Shown: positions 49,075 through 58,121, counted from the stretch's first letter. The stretch: 64,000 nt of DNA from Nesterenkonia sedimenti (GCF_012641515.1 NZ_JABAHY010000008.1:1-64000), one strand, 5' to 3'. The notes: generated by a model not told the origin, from the sequence alone. A program made the numbers and translations.

Positions 49075-50153
49075 TCGGGGGCTCCTTTCGGCTCCGGCTG
49101 CAGGTGGATGCAGACGTCGTCGTCCATGATGCGGGTGGGGCCACCATCGGTGGCGTCGAGGGTGTAGCGGCGGGCTTCGGCCAGGGTGGTGACTCCGATG
49201 TCACCGAGGCTGCTGCGCCCGGCGCCGAGGATCAGTGGTGCGGTGTAGAAGAAGATTTCGTCGACGAGGTCGGCGGCGAAGAATGCTGAGAGCACCGATT
49301 GTCCGCCTTCGACTAGCACGTGTTTGACGGGGTAGCCGTTATGGGTGGTTCCGGCCAGCTGCTGGAGTGCTTCCAGTGGGTCGCGGGTGCGCAGCTGCAG
49401 CCAGCCCTGGCCTTCGGGCTGACCCTGGCGCAGCTTGGCCTCCGCTGGGGTTTCGCGCAGTCCCATGACAGTGCGCAGGGGCTGGGAGTCGGTGAGGTTG
49501 CCTTCGGCGTCACGGGCGGTGAGCCGGGGGTTGTCGATCTCTACTGTGTTGGTGCCGACCAGGATGGCGTCGACGCGTTCCCGGATGGCGTGGGTGTGCT
49601 GCCGGGAGACTGCGGAGGTGATCCATTGGCTGGTGCCGTCGGCGGCGGCGATTCGCGCATCGATGCTCTGGGCGAGATGGACAGTGACGAAGGGTCGCTG
49701 CTGGGTGACGGCTTGGTTCCACCGGTGGTTCAGCTGACGGCATTCATCGGCAAGAACCCCGACGACGACCTCTGCTCCCCTGCCGCGCAGCACCTGGGCT
49801 CCTCCCCCATTGGGTGAGGGGTCGGTAGCGCCGACTCTGACCCGTGGGATACCGGCGGAGGTGATGAGGTCGGTGCAGGCAGGCTGGCGCCCATAGTGGG
49901 TGCAGGGTTCCAGGGTGGTGTAGAGGGTGGTGGAGCTGAAATCGGTGATCCCGGCGGCCTCGGCTCGGATGATGCAGTCACGTTCGGCGTGGTAGGTGCC
50001 GGCTCCGCGGTGGTATCCGGTGGCGATGATGCTGCCGTGGTCATCAAGGAGCACGGCTCCGACCAGGGGGTTTGCACCCCGGGGTCCTTCTGAAGCGGCC
50101 TGGAGGGCCGCATGCATTGCGGCGTCCTGGCCGGTCGGCTGGGCAGTGCCCAA
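48957..50153 (-). CDS. ribD: bifunctional riboflavin deaminase/reductase RibD
   Basis: 398 residues from TTG 50153, preceded by AAGGAG; ATG 50117 is an alternative. The deaminase domain has HAERD and LEPCTHYGRQPACTDLI (zinc ligands). The reductase domain begins near RPFVTVHLAQSIDARIAAAD. The frame runs on without a stop for 118 nt into the ribE/BA gene in another frame. This adds a low-complexity Ser/Pro/Ala tail of about 40 residues (from [16 protein letters not shown]) that relatives lack, so stop-codon loss is likely. First gene behind the FMN riboswitch. Confidence 0.92.
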   Translation of the reverse strand: MGTAQPTGQDAAMHAALQAASEGPRGANPLVGAVLLDDHGSIIATGYHRGAGTYHAERDCIIRAEAAGITDFSSTTLYTTLEPCTHYGRQPACTDLITSAGIPRVRVGATDPSPNGGGAQVLRGRGAEVVVGVLADECRQLNHRWNQAVTQQRPFVTVHLAQSIDARIAAADGTSQWITSAVSRQHTHAIRERVDAILVGTNTVEIDNPRLTARDAEGNLTDSQPLRTVMGLRETPAEAKLRQGQPEGQGWLQLRTRDPLEALQQLAGTTHNGYPVKHVLVEGGQSVLSAFFAADLVDEIFFYTAPLILGAGRSSLGDIGVTTLAEARRYTLDATDGGPTRIMDDDVCIHLQPEPKGAPECSLASSPAPVQSPSASPIPPKAWNGSALKPPATPKVWP

Positions 50154-50170
50154 TTTAGCGGTCTCCTTCT

Positions 50171-50293
50171 CGCGCTACTCCCATCCAGACTCTGACTGTC
50201 GGCGCTGGAATTCCACCAGCTCGACCCCTCGGACGGCGAGGGGGTCGCGGACTGTAACCGCCGGTTCGGATTTTCACCGATCCCGTGAGCGCG
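50171..50293 (-). promoter_or_regulatory. FMN riboswitch (RFN element) of the rib genes
   Basis: On the minus strand the conserved core reads GGATCGGTGAAAATCCGAAC, CGGCGGTTACAGTCCGCGA, GCTGGTGGAATTCCAGCGCC, GACAGTCAGAGTCTGGATGG. The P1 helix CGCGCT/AGCGCG closes it at 50288-50293 and 50171-50176. The 3' end lies next to the ribD ribosome site (AAGGAG), so control of translation by sequestration is likely. FMN would repress ribD and downstream genes. Confidence 0.93.
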
Positions 50294-50332
50294 TGAATCT
50301 ATGGTGCCATATATCGGCAGATGACCGGTATC

Positions 50333-50600
50333 CGGCCGCAATGGCGGTTAACGGTCGTGTCAGGGCTGCGGTGCCGAGGATCATTGCGAGGATAAGCGCG
50401 ATGCGCACCCGCCAGCTGGCCCATTCGGGGGTGATCGCTCCGGATTCTCCGGCATGGCTGCCGCGGTTGCTGCGGCTCCAGCGGATCCAGCCGTAGATGG
50501 AGACGGCCAGGAACATGATCTGGCGGCCGGCTTGGCCCAACAGGGAGGGGTTTTCGTCGAGCCCGAAGAAGGAGCCGAGGAAGACGGTCAGCGGCTCGCG
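50333..50600 (-). pseudogene. RibM/PnuC-type riboflavin transporter fragment
   Basis: About 80 residues in one frame (LTVFLGSFFGLDENPSLLGQ, AGRQIMFLAVSIYGWIRWSR, TPEWASWRVRIALILAMILG) resemble the middle of RibM, the actinobacterial riboflavin importer of the PnuC fold. The known protein is about 210 residues, so the N- and C-terminal helices are gone. Upstream it joins directly to half an FMN riboswitch; downstream it ends at the leader of the ribD riboswitch. Not functional. Confidence 0.6.
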
Positions 50601-50643
50601 GACTATCACCGCCGGTTCGGACTTTCACCGACCCCGGAGCACG
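50591..50643 (-). promoter_or_regulatory. truncated second FMN riboswitch (5' half)
   Basis: On the minus strand GGTCGGTGAAAGTCCGAACC, GGCGGTGATAGTCCGCGAGC match the first half of the RFN element nearly base for base, including P1/P2/P3 landmarks. The second half (the GAnCTGGTG...GACAGTCAGAGTCTGGATG part) is missing and the ribM fragment begins. FMN sensing is therefore lost. Confidence 0.75.
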
Positions 50644-50722
50644 AAGTATTCAGTAAGCATCAGTGTGCCATACGGAGGTGTCAGCAAAGAGAACAAAAGA
50701 GCTGCGAGTGAGCGAAGCGAGA

Positions 50723-50751
50723 GGCGGCGGGACGGGGCCCGCCGCCGGGAC
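50723..50751 (-). repeat. palindromic repeat in the tRNA-Gly trailer
   Basis: On the minus strand GTCCC, then GGCGGCGGG/CCCGCCGCC as an inverted repeat, then TCTCGCTTCGCTC, just past tRNA-Gly. It is almost the same as the repeat after tRNA-Leu (29319-29348) with a different loop. Confidence 0.6.
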
Positions 50752-50759
50752 CAACTCAG

Positions 50760-50833
50760 AGCGGATGACGAGATTCGAACTCGCGACCCTCACCATGGCA
50801 AGGTGATGCTCTAGCCAGCTGAGCTACATCCGC
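50760..50833 (-). tRNA. tRNA-Gly (GCC anticodon), copy 1
   Basis: 74 nt. The acceptor GCGGATG pairs with CATCCGC plus T. The anticodon loop TTGCCAT gives GCC. The T-loop AGTTCGAATCT is canonical. Identical to the copy at 51071-51144. Confidence 0.95.
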
Positions 50834-50867
50834 GTGGCTCTGGGGCAGGAGTCCTGCCTCAGTTCCG

Positions 50868-50939
50868 TGCGTGATACTGGGATCGAACCAGTGACCTCTT
50901 CCGTGTCAGGGAAGCGCGCTACCGCTGCGCCAATCACGC
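50868..50939 (-). tRNA. tRNA-Val (GAC anticodon)
   Basis: 72 nt. The acceptor GCGTGAT pairs with ATCACGC plus A. The anticodon stem-loop CTTCC-CTGACAC-GGAAG gives GAC. Confidence 0.95.
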
Positions 50940-50967
50940 ATTTGCAGCCGGCCTGGTGGCCGTTGCG

Positions 50968-51038
50968 AGGTGGGGACGGGAATCGAACCCGCGTATACGG
51001 CTTTGCAGGCCGCTGCCTCGCCACTCGGCCACCCCACC
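50968..51038 (-). tRNA. tRNA-Cys (GCA anticodon)
   Basis: 71 nt. The acceptor GGTGGGG pairs with CCCCACC plus T. The anticodon loop CTGCAAA gives GCA. The T-loop GGTTCGATTCC is canonical. Confidence 0.95.
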
Positions 51039-51070
51039 GGGCTGTTGTGGGTCCAATTGTGTCCCCTACG

Positions 51071-51144
51071 AGCGGATGACGAGATTCGAACTCGCGACCC
51101 TCACCATGGCAAGGTGATGCTCTAGCCAGCTGAGCTACATCCGC
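51071..51144 (-). tRNA. tRNA-Gly (GCC anticodon), copy 2
   Basis: Same sequence as the copy at 50760-50833. It is the first gene of the minus-strand order Gly-Cys-Val-Gly. Confidence 0.95.
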
Positions 51145-51245
51145 ACTATCTTCGATCACCCCGCGGGGCGTTTCGACGACATGACACTCTAACCCAGAAA
51201 TCCCAGGATGGTCCAATCGGGGGTTGGTTCATAGGCTCTAGCCCT

Positions 51246-52121
51246 ATGACTGACCCCCAACTTGCCCATGCCACGGAGTTCGGCCGGATGTATTCGCGGT
51301 CGCTGTCTTCGGCCCCGGAGGCCCCTTCGATCACCACAGTGATCTCCCAGGAGGCCAAGGACATGACCGGCTGGGCGGGACATATGGCTGCCACTGAACT
51401 GATCAGCGATTCGCGTCTCGGCGGCGCGGTGGGCTCCCCCGGTGAGCTGCGGACCTTGGCCCGGCAGGCGTCATCGGCGGCTGAGCGGTTCCGGGATGCT
51501 GCCGCTGCCCGTGGGGACCGGGTGCACAGTTATGCCGAGCAGGTCGCATTGGCCGCTCTGGACGGCAGCGGGGATCCGGATTCGGCCCGGAACCTGCTGC
51601 ATGAGCACGGTGAGACGGCATTTGCCGACCGTTTCGACCAGTGGTGGGATCTCTATGGGGTCAAACCGCTCGCGGCGGAGATCACAGTGTGGAACCACAC
51701 TGTCGGTTATGCCGGGACCCTGGATCTGGTGGCCGAGATCGGCGGCCGGGTCTGTCTGCTGGATTTCAAGACAAAGGGTGTGGGCCGGGATGGCCGCGCC
51801 AAACCGCTGCAGGATTCAGTGGTGATGCAGCTGGTGGCGGGTATGCGCGCCGAGGAGCGACTGGCCGATGCCGCATCCGGCACCTGGGAGCCCTGGCCGC
51901 ATACCGGCGATGAGGGTGAACAGCCGATCCTGCTGGCTGTTGCCATCTCGGAGGCGGAGGTGGTTCCGGTTCAGGCCGACCCCACCTGTCTGCGGGCGCA
52001 TTGGCGGAAGTTCTGGGCACTGCGCCAGGTCTGGGAGCATTCCCGGTCGGTGACCGAGCAGGGCCGGGCGCTGCGGCCGATCGGGCCGCCGCCGGGTCCG
52101 GCGCCACAGATGACAGAATAA
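51246..52121 (+). CDS. PD-(D/E)XK nuclease-superfamily protein (RecB-like)
   Basis: 291 residues. The nuclease core is visible as AEITVWNHTVGYAGTLDLVA followed by VCLLDFKTKG: Glu, then GxLDL, then D-F-K-T-K, as in PDDEXK_1 exonucleases. A Gln in motif IV (VMQLVAGMRAEERL) also fits RecB-type nucleases. No helicase domain is attached. The partner and substrate are unknown, probably a DNA repair or cleavage role. It is upstream of def-fmt-rsmB on the same strand. Confidence 0.75.
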   Translation: MTDPQLAHATEFGRMYSRSLSSAPEAPSITTVISQEAKDMTGWAGHMAATELISDSRLGGAVGSPGELRTLARQASSAAERFRDAAAARGDRVHSYAEQVALAALDGSGDPDSARNLLHEHGETAFADRFDQWWDLYGVKPLAAEITVWNHTVGYAGTLDLVAEIGGRVCLLDFKTKGVGRDGRAKPLQDSVVMQLVAGMRAEERLADAASGTWEPWPHTGDEGEQPILLAVAISEAEVVPVQADPTCLRAHWRKFWALRQVWEHSRSVTEQGRALRPIGPPPGPAPQMTE

Positions 52122-52182
52122 GCAGAAGTGTTGAGGCGGGTACTGCCCGCGGCAGAGCAATGAGATGGGAAGCTAATAACGA

Positions 52183-52722
52183 ATGTCTGTCCTTGAACTC
52201 CGGCAGATCGGTGACCCGGTCCTGCGCAGCCCAGCCTCGGAGGTCCCGCTCGGAGGGGATGCTCCCCAGCCGCGGATCACTAAGCTGGTGGACGATATGT
52301 TCGCCACGATGGATCAGGCCAATGGGATCGGGCTGGCAGCCCCTCAGGTAGGCGTTTCGCTGCGGATCTTCACCTGGGATGTGGCCGGAAGCCGCGGCGC
52401 GGTGATCAACCCCCAGCTGGAGCTCTCCGGGGAGCCTGATTTCGTTGCCCGCGAGGGCGAAGAGGACGATGACGTTCTGCGCGAGGGCTGCCTCTCGGTT
52501 CGCGGTGGTATCTACGCTCCGGTGGCCCGCTACCCCCAGGTTGTTTTGACCGGTTCTGATCCGGATGGTGAACCCATTCGGGTGGAGGCTGAGGGTCTTC
52601 TGGCTGCCTGTTTCCAGCATGAGCTGGACCATCTCGACGGCAAGCTCTTCCTGGACCGGCTGACCGGTGAACATAAGAAACAGGCTTACCGTGCTCTGCG
52701 CAGTGGGTGTGTGGCTGCATGA
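52183..52722 (+). CDS. def: peptide deformylase
   Basis: 179 residues. The three PDF motifs are all present: GIGLAAPQVGV, EGCLSV (Cys ligand) and QHELDHLDG (HExxH). It removes the formyl group from new proteins. The stop overlaps the fmt start (ATGA), coupling it with the formylating enzyme gene. Actinobacterial housekeeping form, type I-like. Confidence 0.97.
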   Translation: MSVLELRQIGDPVLRSPASEVPLGGDAPQPRITKLVDDMFATMDQANGIGLAAPQVGVSLRIFTWDVAGSRGAVINPQLELSGEPDFVAREGEEDDDVLREGCLSVRGGIYAPVARYPQVVLTGSDPDGEPIRVEAEGLLAACFQHELDHLDGKLFLDRLTGEHKKQAYRALRSGCVAA

Positions 52723-53681
52723 GCCGGATCATCTTTGCCGGAACACCGGCTATTGCCGCGGAGTGCCTGACCGAGCTGTTGAAGGCGAGCGCGGAGGCCG
52801 ACTGGGAGATCGTCGGTGTGCTGACCCGCCCCGATGCCCCGGTGGGCCGGCGGCGAAAGATCACCCCCTCCCCTGTTGCCCAGATCGCCGCCGAGGCGGG
52901 ACTGCCGGTGATCAAAGCGGTCAAAGTCGATGCGGAGGTCACCGCTCAGCTCCAGCAGCTGAACCCGAGTCTCGGCGTCGTCGTCGCCTATGGTGCCCTG
53001 CTGCCCCAGCCGGCATTGGATGTCCCGGACCGTGGCTGGGTGAATCTGCACTACTCCGCACTGCCGAAATACCGCGGGGCGGCTCCGGTCCAGCACACTC
53101 TGCTGAACCGGGAGAAGACCACCGCGGCCACTGTCTTCCAGTTGGAGAAGGGGATGGATACCGGCCCCATCCACGGCGCCCGGACTTATGAGGTCCCGGA
53201 TATGTCCTCAGCCGGGGATGTCCTGGAGGATCTGACCTCCTTGGGTGCCCGGATGTTGGTGGAGCTAATTCCGGATCTCTTGGCCGGTACTTCCCGGTCG
53301 GTCCCCCAGCAGGGCACACCGAGCTTGGCTCCGAAGCTGACCCGTGAGGATGCCTTCATCGATCCGGCCAAGCCTGCCTCGGAGCTGGTGGGTCGGATCA
53401 ATGCCACCATTCCCGAACCCGGTGCCTGGACCTTCAACGGCCATGACCGGATGAAACTGGGCGTGGCTCGGCTCTTCCCCCGTGAGGCCGGTGGGGAACC
53501 CGGTGAGGTCAAAACCCTGACCTCGGACCGCAATCGTGGTGAGGAGGCGGTGGTGATGACCGCCGGTGACGGACGCGGTGTGGTGCTCAGTGAGGTCCAG
53601 CCTGCTGGGAAACGGATGATGAGCGCCACCGACTGGCTGCGCGGCCAGCAGGGTGCTGTCCGGCTGGGAGGTTCGGCATGA
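52719..53681 (+). CDS. fmt: methionyl-tRNA formyltransferase
   Basis: 320 residues from ATG 52719 (MSRIIFAGTP); an in-frame upstream Met lies inside def. The formyltransferase core has AYGALLPQPALDVPDRGWVN, LHYSALPKYRGAAPVQHTLL with the catalytic Asn/His region, and GMDTGPI. A C-terminal OB-like tRNA-binding domain follows. It formylates Met-tRNAi. It overlaps def and rsmB by ATGA. Confidence 0.97.
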   Translation: MSRIIFAGTPAIAAECLTELLKASAEADWEIVGVLTRPDAPVGRRRKITPSPVAQIAAEAGLPVIKAVKVDAEVTAQLQQLNPSLGVVVAYGALLPQPALDVPDRGWVNLHYSALPKYRGAAPVQHTLLNREKTTAATVFQLEKGMDTGPIHGARTYEVPDMSSAGDVLEDLTSLGARMLVELIPDLLAGTSRSVPQQGTPSLAPKLTREDAFIDPAKPASELVGRINATIPEPGAWTFNGHDRMKLGVARLFPREAGGEPGEVKTLTSDRNRGEEAVVMTAGDGRGVVLSEVQPAGKRMMSATDWLRGQQGAVRLGGSA

Positions 53682-55186
53682 GCCGTGATGACCGCCGGAA
53701 TCACAAGGGCCGTCAGCGCAACCGCGGAGGGCAGCGTCAGTTCAGCCGCTCGGCACCCTCGCAGCGCAGCCGCCGGGCGGATCCGGCCCGCCTGGTGGCC
53801 TTCCGGGTGCTGCGTGCCGTGGCCCTCGATGACGCCTATGCCAATCTCGTGCTGCCGGCTGAGATCCGCCGGGCCAAACTGGATAAGCGCGACGCCGCCT
53901 TCGCCACGGAGCTGACCTATGGCGCTCTGCGGGCCCAGGGCACCTATGACACGATTCTGGGGCAGAACGTGGACCGCAAGCTCACCGAGTTGGATCCCCC
54001 GGTGCTCAATGCCCTGCGACTGGGTGCTCATCAGCTGCTGCAGATGCGAGTCGATACCCATGCCGCAGTCAACGAGACAGTGGGCCTGGTACGCGATCAG
54101 ATCGGCACCGGCCCATCGGGACTAGTCAACGCGGTGCTGCGCAAAGTCGGTGAGAAGTCTTATCAACAGTGGGTCGATGAGCTGACCGCAGATCTGGGCG
54201 AGGTTGAGGCCCTGGCGCTGCGCCATGCCCACCCCACCTGGGTGGTGCGCGCCCTGCGCCAGGCCCTGAAGGCCCAGGGTCGAGGTGAGGAGCTGGCCGA
54301 GCTGCTGGCTGCCGATAATGCTGCCCCGGAGGTTCATCTGGTGGGTCTGCCCGGCGAGCTGGAGCCCACCGGATATGAGGTGCTCACCTCCGCAGTGGAG
54401 GCTGGGGCCCAGCTTTCGGAGTATCTCGAAGGTGCTGCGGTCTTCCGCGGTGGTGATATCGGACGGCTGCCCGGGGTCGCTGAGGGTGTGCTGCGTGTTC
54501 AGGACATCGGTTCGCAGTGGATCGCCCAGGCGCTGACCTCCCCTACGGTGGGTCCCGGTGAACGCTGGTTGGATCTCTGTGCCGGACCGGGTGGTAAGGC
54601 TGCGCTGCTGGCTGCCCTGGCCGCTGAGTACGAGGTGCATCTGCAGGCCAATGAGCCGACCCCGCATCGGGCTGAGCTGGTGCAGAAGGCCTTGAGCCCG
54701 GTGCCGCAGCAGGCCTGGAGCCTGCGCACCGGTGACGGTCGGACCATCGGCGAGCTGGACACTGACTTTGACCGAATCATCGTCGATGCTCCGTGCACGG
54801 GTCTGGGAGCGCTGCGGCGCCGTCCTGAGTCCCGCTGGCGACGCACACCCAGTGACCTGGCTGAGCTGACGGTGCTGCAGGCTGAGCTCATCGATGCCGC
54901 CGCGGGAGTATTGGCCCCTGATGGGCTGCTGGCCTATGTGACCTGTTCACCGCATATGGCGGAGACCCTGGTGCAGGTGGAGGATGCCCTGTCCAGGCAC
55001 GCGGATCTGGAGCTGTTGGATGCTCATGAGTTCATGGCCGAAGTTGCCCTGCCGTCCGGGGCGGAGCTGGTCCAGCCGCAGCAGAATCCCACTGGTGAGG
55101 TGGCCGCGAAGACTGTTCAGCTGTGGCCGCATATCCACGGCACCGACGCCATGTTCTTTGCCCTGTTGAGAAAAGCGCCTGTCTAG
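53678..55186 (+). CDS. rsmB: 16S rRNA (cytosine-967-C5) methyltransferase
   Basis: 502 residues. The N-terminal NusB-like domain (ARLVAFRVLRAVALDDAYAN through NAVLRKVGEK) is followed by a SAM-dependent domain: motif I WLDLCAGPGGKAALLAALAA, motif IV IIVDAPCTGLGALRRRPESR, and motif VI YVTCSPHMAET with the catalytic Cys. An Arg/Gly-rich N-terminal extension is common in actinobacteria. Confidence 0.95.
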   Translation: MSRDDRRNHKGRQRNRGGQRQFSRSAPSQRSRRADPARLVAFRVLRAVALDDAYANLVLPAEIRRAKLDKRDAAFATELTYGALRAQGTYDTILGQNVDRKLTELDPPVLNALRLGAHQLLQMRVDTHAAVNETVGLVRDQIGTGPSGLVNAVLRKVGEKSYQQWVDELTADLGEVEALALRHAHPTWVVRALRQALKAQGRGEELAELLAADNAAPEVHLVGLPGELEPTGYEVLTSAVEAGAQLSEYLEGAAVFRGGDIGRLPGVAEGVLRVQDIGSQWIAQALTSPTVGPGERWLDLCAGPGGKAALLAALAAEYEVHLQANEPTPHRAELVQKALSPVPQQAWSLRTGDGRTIGELDTDFDRIIVDAPCTGLGALRRRPESRWRRTPSDLAELTVLQAELIDAAAGVLAPDGLLAYVTCSPHMAETLVQVEDALSRHADLELLDAHEFMAEVALPSGAELVQPQQNPTGEVAAKTVQLWPHIHGTDAMFFALLRKAPV

Positions 55187-55198
55187 AAGGACATCACC

Positions 55199-55846
55199 AT
55201 GACCGCAATCAACCCGAGTATTCTCAGCGCAGATTTCGCCAATCTCGCCGCCGAGCTGGGCCGCATCCCCTCCAGTGACGCAGTACATGTGGATGTGATG
55301 GATAACCATTTCGTGCCAAATCTGACCATGGGCCTGCCGGTGGTCAAAGCCATCCGGGAGGCAACCTCGCTGCCGCTGGATATTCATCTGATGATCGATG
55401 AGGCCGATACCTGGGCTCCTGGTTACGCAGAACTCGGAGCGGAGTCAGTGACCTTCCATGTGGAGGCCTCCCAACGGCCCCGCCAGTTGATTCGGGATCT
55501 GAAGTCCCATGGGGCCAAGGCCGCGATGGCCATCAAACCCAAGACGGCTTTGGAGCCGCATCTGGATCTGCTCAGCGAGTTGGACATGCTGCTGGTGATG
55601 ACCGTGGAGCCGGGTTTCGGCGGTCAGGCCTTCATGGACGAGATGCTGCCTAAGATCACTGCAGCTCGGCGAGCGGTGGATGACCTCGGCGGTGAGGTCG
55701 CCGTCCAGGTCGACGGTGGAATCAACCGGGAGACCATTCTGCGGGCCGCCGAGGCCGGGGCGGATACTTTTGTGGCAGGTTCTGCGGTCTTCGGCGCTGA
55801 GGATCCCGACGCCGCCATTGAGGGACTGCGCCAGCTCCTGGCCTAA
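55199..55846 (+). CDS. rpe: ribulose-phosphate 3-epimerase
   Basis: 215 residues, a TIM barrel. [64 protein letters not shown] and [11 protein letters not shown] are diagnostic, with the two catalytic Asp and metal ligands in place. It converts ribulose 5-phosphate to xylulose 5-phosphate. It starts 12 bp after rsmB; the AGAAGGACATCACC ribosome site is good. Confidence 0.97.
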   Translation: MTAINPSILSADFANLAAELGRIPSSDAVHVDVMDNHFVPNLTMGLPVVKAIREATSLPLDIHLMIDEADTWAPGYAELGAESVTFHVEASQRPRQLIRDLKSHGAKAAMAIKPKTALEPHLDLLSELDMLLVMTVEPGFGGQAFMDEMLPKITAARRAVDDLGGEVAVQVDGGINRETILRAAEAGADTFVAGSAVFGAEDPDAAIEGLRQLLA

Positions 55847-56965
55847 TTGAGGGTGGAGGGCAGCAGGATCCGGAACAGCTCCCGGCGCGAGGAGAGCCTC
55901 AGTTTGGCCAGAATATTGCTCATATGGGACTCCACAGTCCGCACGGAGAGGACAAGCCGTTCGGCGATGTCGTTATTGGACAGCCCCTCCCCTGCCATCA
56001 GCGCGATATCCCGCTCCCGACTGGTCAGGGCAGCCAGTTTCGCCTGAGCCTCATCACTGATCCAAGAGGGTAGTTCGGTGGGCACCCTGAGCCTGTTGGG
56101 CCAGGGGCTCGGATCCGCAGCTGCGCCCGCTCAGCCCCGATGGTCTCCAGGGCGGAGTAGAGCAGGCCGATTCCCTCGGGATCCCCCAACCCAGATTTGA
56201 TTAGACCGTGGATATAGTCCCCGGCGAAGCTGCGCAGGCTGGGTGGCCCGCCGGGAATACCCTCCAGTTCGGCCAGCTGAGCTCTGCCAGCTGCTGCCCG
56301 GCCGCAGTAGTACTCAGCCCGGGCGGTCAGTACCGCTGAGGTCAGGGCATCTCGCCAGAATGCCGGTTCCCTGCGGGGTTTCAGCAGCAGGGCTGCAGCA
56401 TCCTCGAAGTCCACGCGGGCGAATGCTCCCCAGATCAGGGCTGCGGTGCGGCCATGCTGTCCCATCTGACCGTGTCGGATTGAGGAATTGGCGACGACGT
56501 CGAGGACTCGGCTCCAGGCTCCGAGCTGGCCGCGTGCTGCCGGAATCAGTGCGGCCAGACCATAGGCCACCATGGACAGTGGCCCTTCGGATTCAGCCAG
56601 CACCTCGGAGGCGGCGGCTTCGGCTAGCTGGGCTGCCTCATCCCAGAGACCGGCGTCGAAACAGATCAGAGCTAATTGGACCCGGGCATGGGTGGCGTCG
56701 CCGTCATCGAGGTAGCCCTGATTCTGCACTGCCCAGGAAAGGTCCTCATAGGCAATCTCCTGGGGACCGGTCTGCCGCAGCAGAGCGCCCCGGACCGTAT
56801 GCAGCACCGCATGGGCGTGTTCAGTCCCCCGGGAGCTGCGGGCCTCATCGACCAGCACATTAAACTGGTCGAAGATCGCAGTGCCGTCCAGGCGGCTGAA
56901 CATCGCCCACATCTGGGCCAGCAGCCTCGCGTCCTGGAGGTCCCGACGGACTTGTTCACGGGGGC
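55843..56965 (-). pseudogene. LuxR-family regulator, frameshifted and truncated
   Basis: The C-terminal LuxR helix-turn-helix is intact in one frame (LTSRERDIALMAGEGLSNND, IAERLVLSVRTVESHMSNIL; 55843-56085). The preceding TPR-like region of about 295 residues is in another frame, shifted near 56090 within QLRIRA. Upstream the coding frame continues to 56965, where it meets the IS3 fragment, so the N-terminus (where such proteins usually carry an ATPase) is gone. Probably not functional. Its end overlaps the rpe stop. Confidence 0.85.
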
Positions 56966-57250
56966 AGGCAGCCGGGATCTACTACATCCCACCAGGTGCC
57001 CCGTGGCGCAACGGGTACGTGGAGTCCTTCAATAGCCGGATCCGAGATGAATGCCTGAATATCAACAGTTTCTACTCGCTGCTGCACGCGCAAGTGATCA
57101 TCGGTGATTGGAAGCAGCAATACAATGAAATCCGCAGGCACTCAGCCCTGGGCTATCTGCCACCTGCAGGCTACGCCCGGCAATGCCGGCACAAAGGAGA
57201 ACGAACCCCCGACTCGCGTAACGAGTGGACCTAATAACGGGGTCATTCCA
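56966..57250 (+). mobile_element. IS3-family 3'-end fragment
   Basis: Codes in frame for IYYIPPGAPWRNGYVESFNS through to GERTPDSRNEWT and TAA, the last third of an IS3 orfB, and ends with the terminal sequence GACCTAATAACGGGGTCATTCCA. The coding and terminal parts match the element at 2466-3656 almost throughout, but this copy is undamaged where that one has a deletion (TPDSRNEWT versus TPRLA). Its 5' part is missing at the junction with the LuxR relic. Confidence 0.85.
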
Positions 57251-57314
57251 AGGAGGTTCTGGCGTTTATACAATCACCGAAGGCGTTCGCGGATTTCGTG
57301 CGGTCGCAGCTTTC

Positions 57315-57878
57315 TCATTCCGCTAAAGCGCCCGCTGCCTGCAACACCTTCAACGTCGCCAATACTGCATTATCCCGATACTGCTTGCTCTGGGCGACCT
57401 TACGCACCTCAGCCACCACCTCGTCCGCGCCGACCACCCTGATCGGGCGACCGCCGACCCACTGGCGCTCATCCTGCGCCCAATCCCGGATCTGCTCCTC
57501 ATGGCCACCGCCAGCGAATTTACCGACGTATAGACGCATTTCAACCTGATCAGGCCGGTACCCGAAACGTTCGCAAGCCCCGTGCACGATGCCATCACGA
57601 ACCTCTGGCTCATTGAGTGCGTAGTACCGGCTTGTGTGTCCTTTCATACCCATGACCTCCTCGGCGACTACGCCGCGGGAGCCGAAGAACGATTTCACGG
57701 TCGCGAGCACTAAGCGCTCGGAGTTCGCGCCGACCAGATCGACCTCGTAACCGTGAGTCTGCCATTCCTCGTAGTTGGTCTTCCGTGTGCGGCGTGAGAC
57801 TGGGAACTTGAGCGCGCCGGATACGACAAAACCTTCGGATTCCATCGCGAGGGCGACGAACTGCTCGAAGGCTTCCAC
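57315..57878 (-). CDS. uncharacterised protein, possibly nuclease-fold
   Basis: 187 residues from GTG 57878, with an AGGAGGGG ribosome site. No named family is recognised. The N-terminal half has YEEWQTHGYEVDLVGANSER followed by LVLATVKSFFGSRG; Glu/Asp followed by a strand ending in a conserved Lys recalls the PD-(D/E)XK core, but the second acidic residue is a Thr here, so this is weak. The second half has YVGKFAGGGHEEQIRDWAQD. It is convergent with the IS3 fragment and divergent from the Ltp-like gene. 57251-57314 and 57879-58121 show no other gene. Confidence 0.55.
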   Translation of the reverse strand: MEAFEQFVALAMESEGFVVSGALKFPVSRRTRKTNYEEWQTHGYEVDLVGANSERLVLATVKSFFGSRGVVAEEVMGMKGHTSRYYALNEPEVRDGIVHGACERFGYRPDQVEMRLYVGKFAGGGHEEQIRDWAQDERQWVGGRPIRVVGADEVVAEVRKVAQSKQYRDNAVLATLKVLQAAGALAE

Positions 57879-58121
57879 GGCGCCCCTCCTGTCCTGCCAA
57901 TGATTTCTTTACTATATTCCGAAAATGATAAGGACATGGGCGGGTTTCGAACGTGCTGAGCAACTGCCCGCGCGGCTTCCAGCGTTAACTGGAAAGCGCT
58001 GCTCGCCGGTAGCAACTGAAAGGGTCCCCCATGTTGCCTTGAGATAAGCTGTGAATCGACGATGATTATGTTCGTCGTCTCACTCGCACCACTCGCATAA
58101 GTGAATCACCAGGGGGAAATC

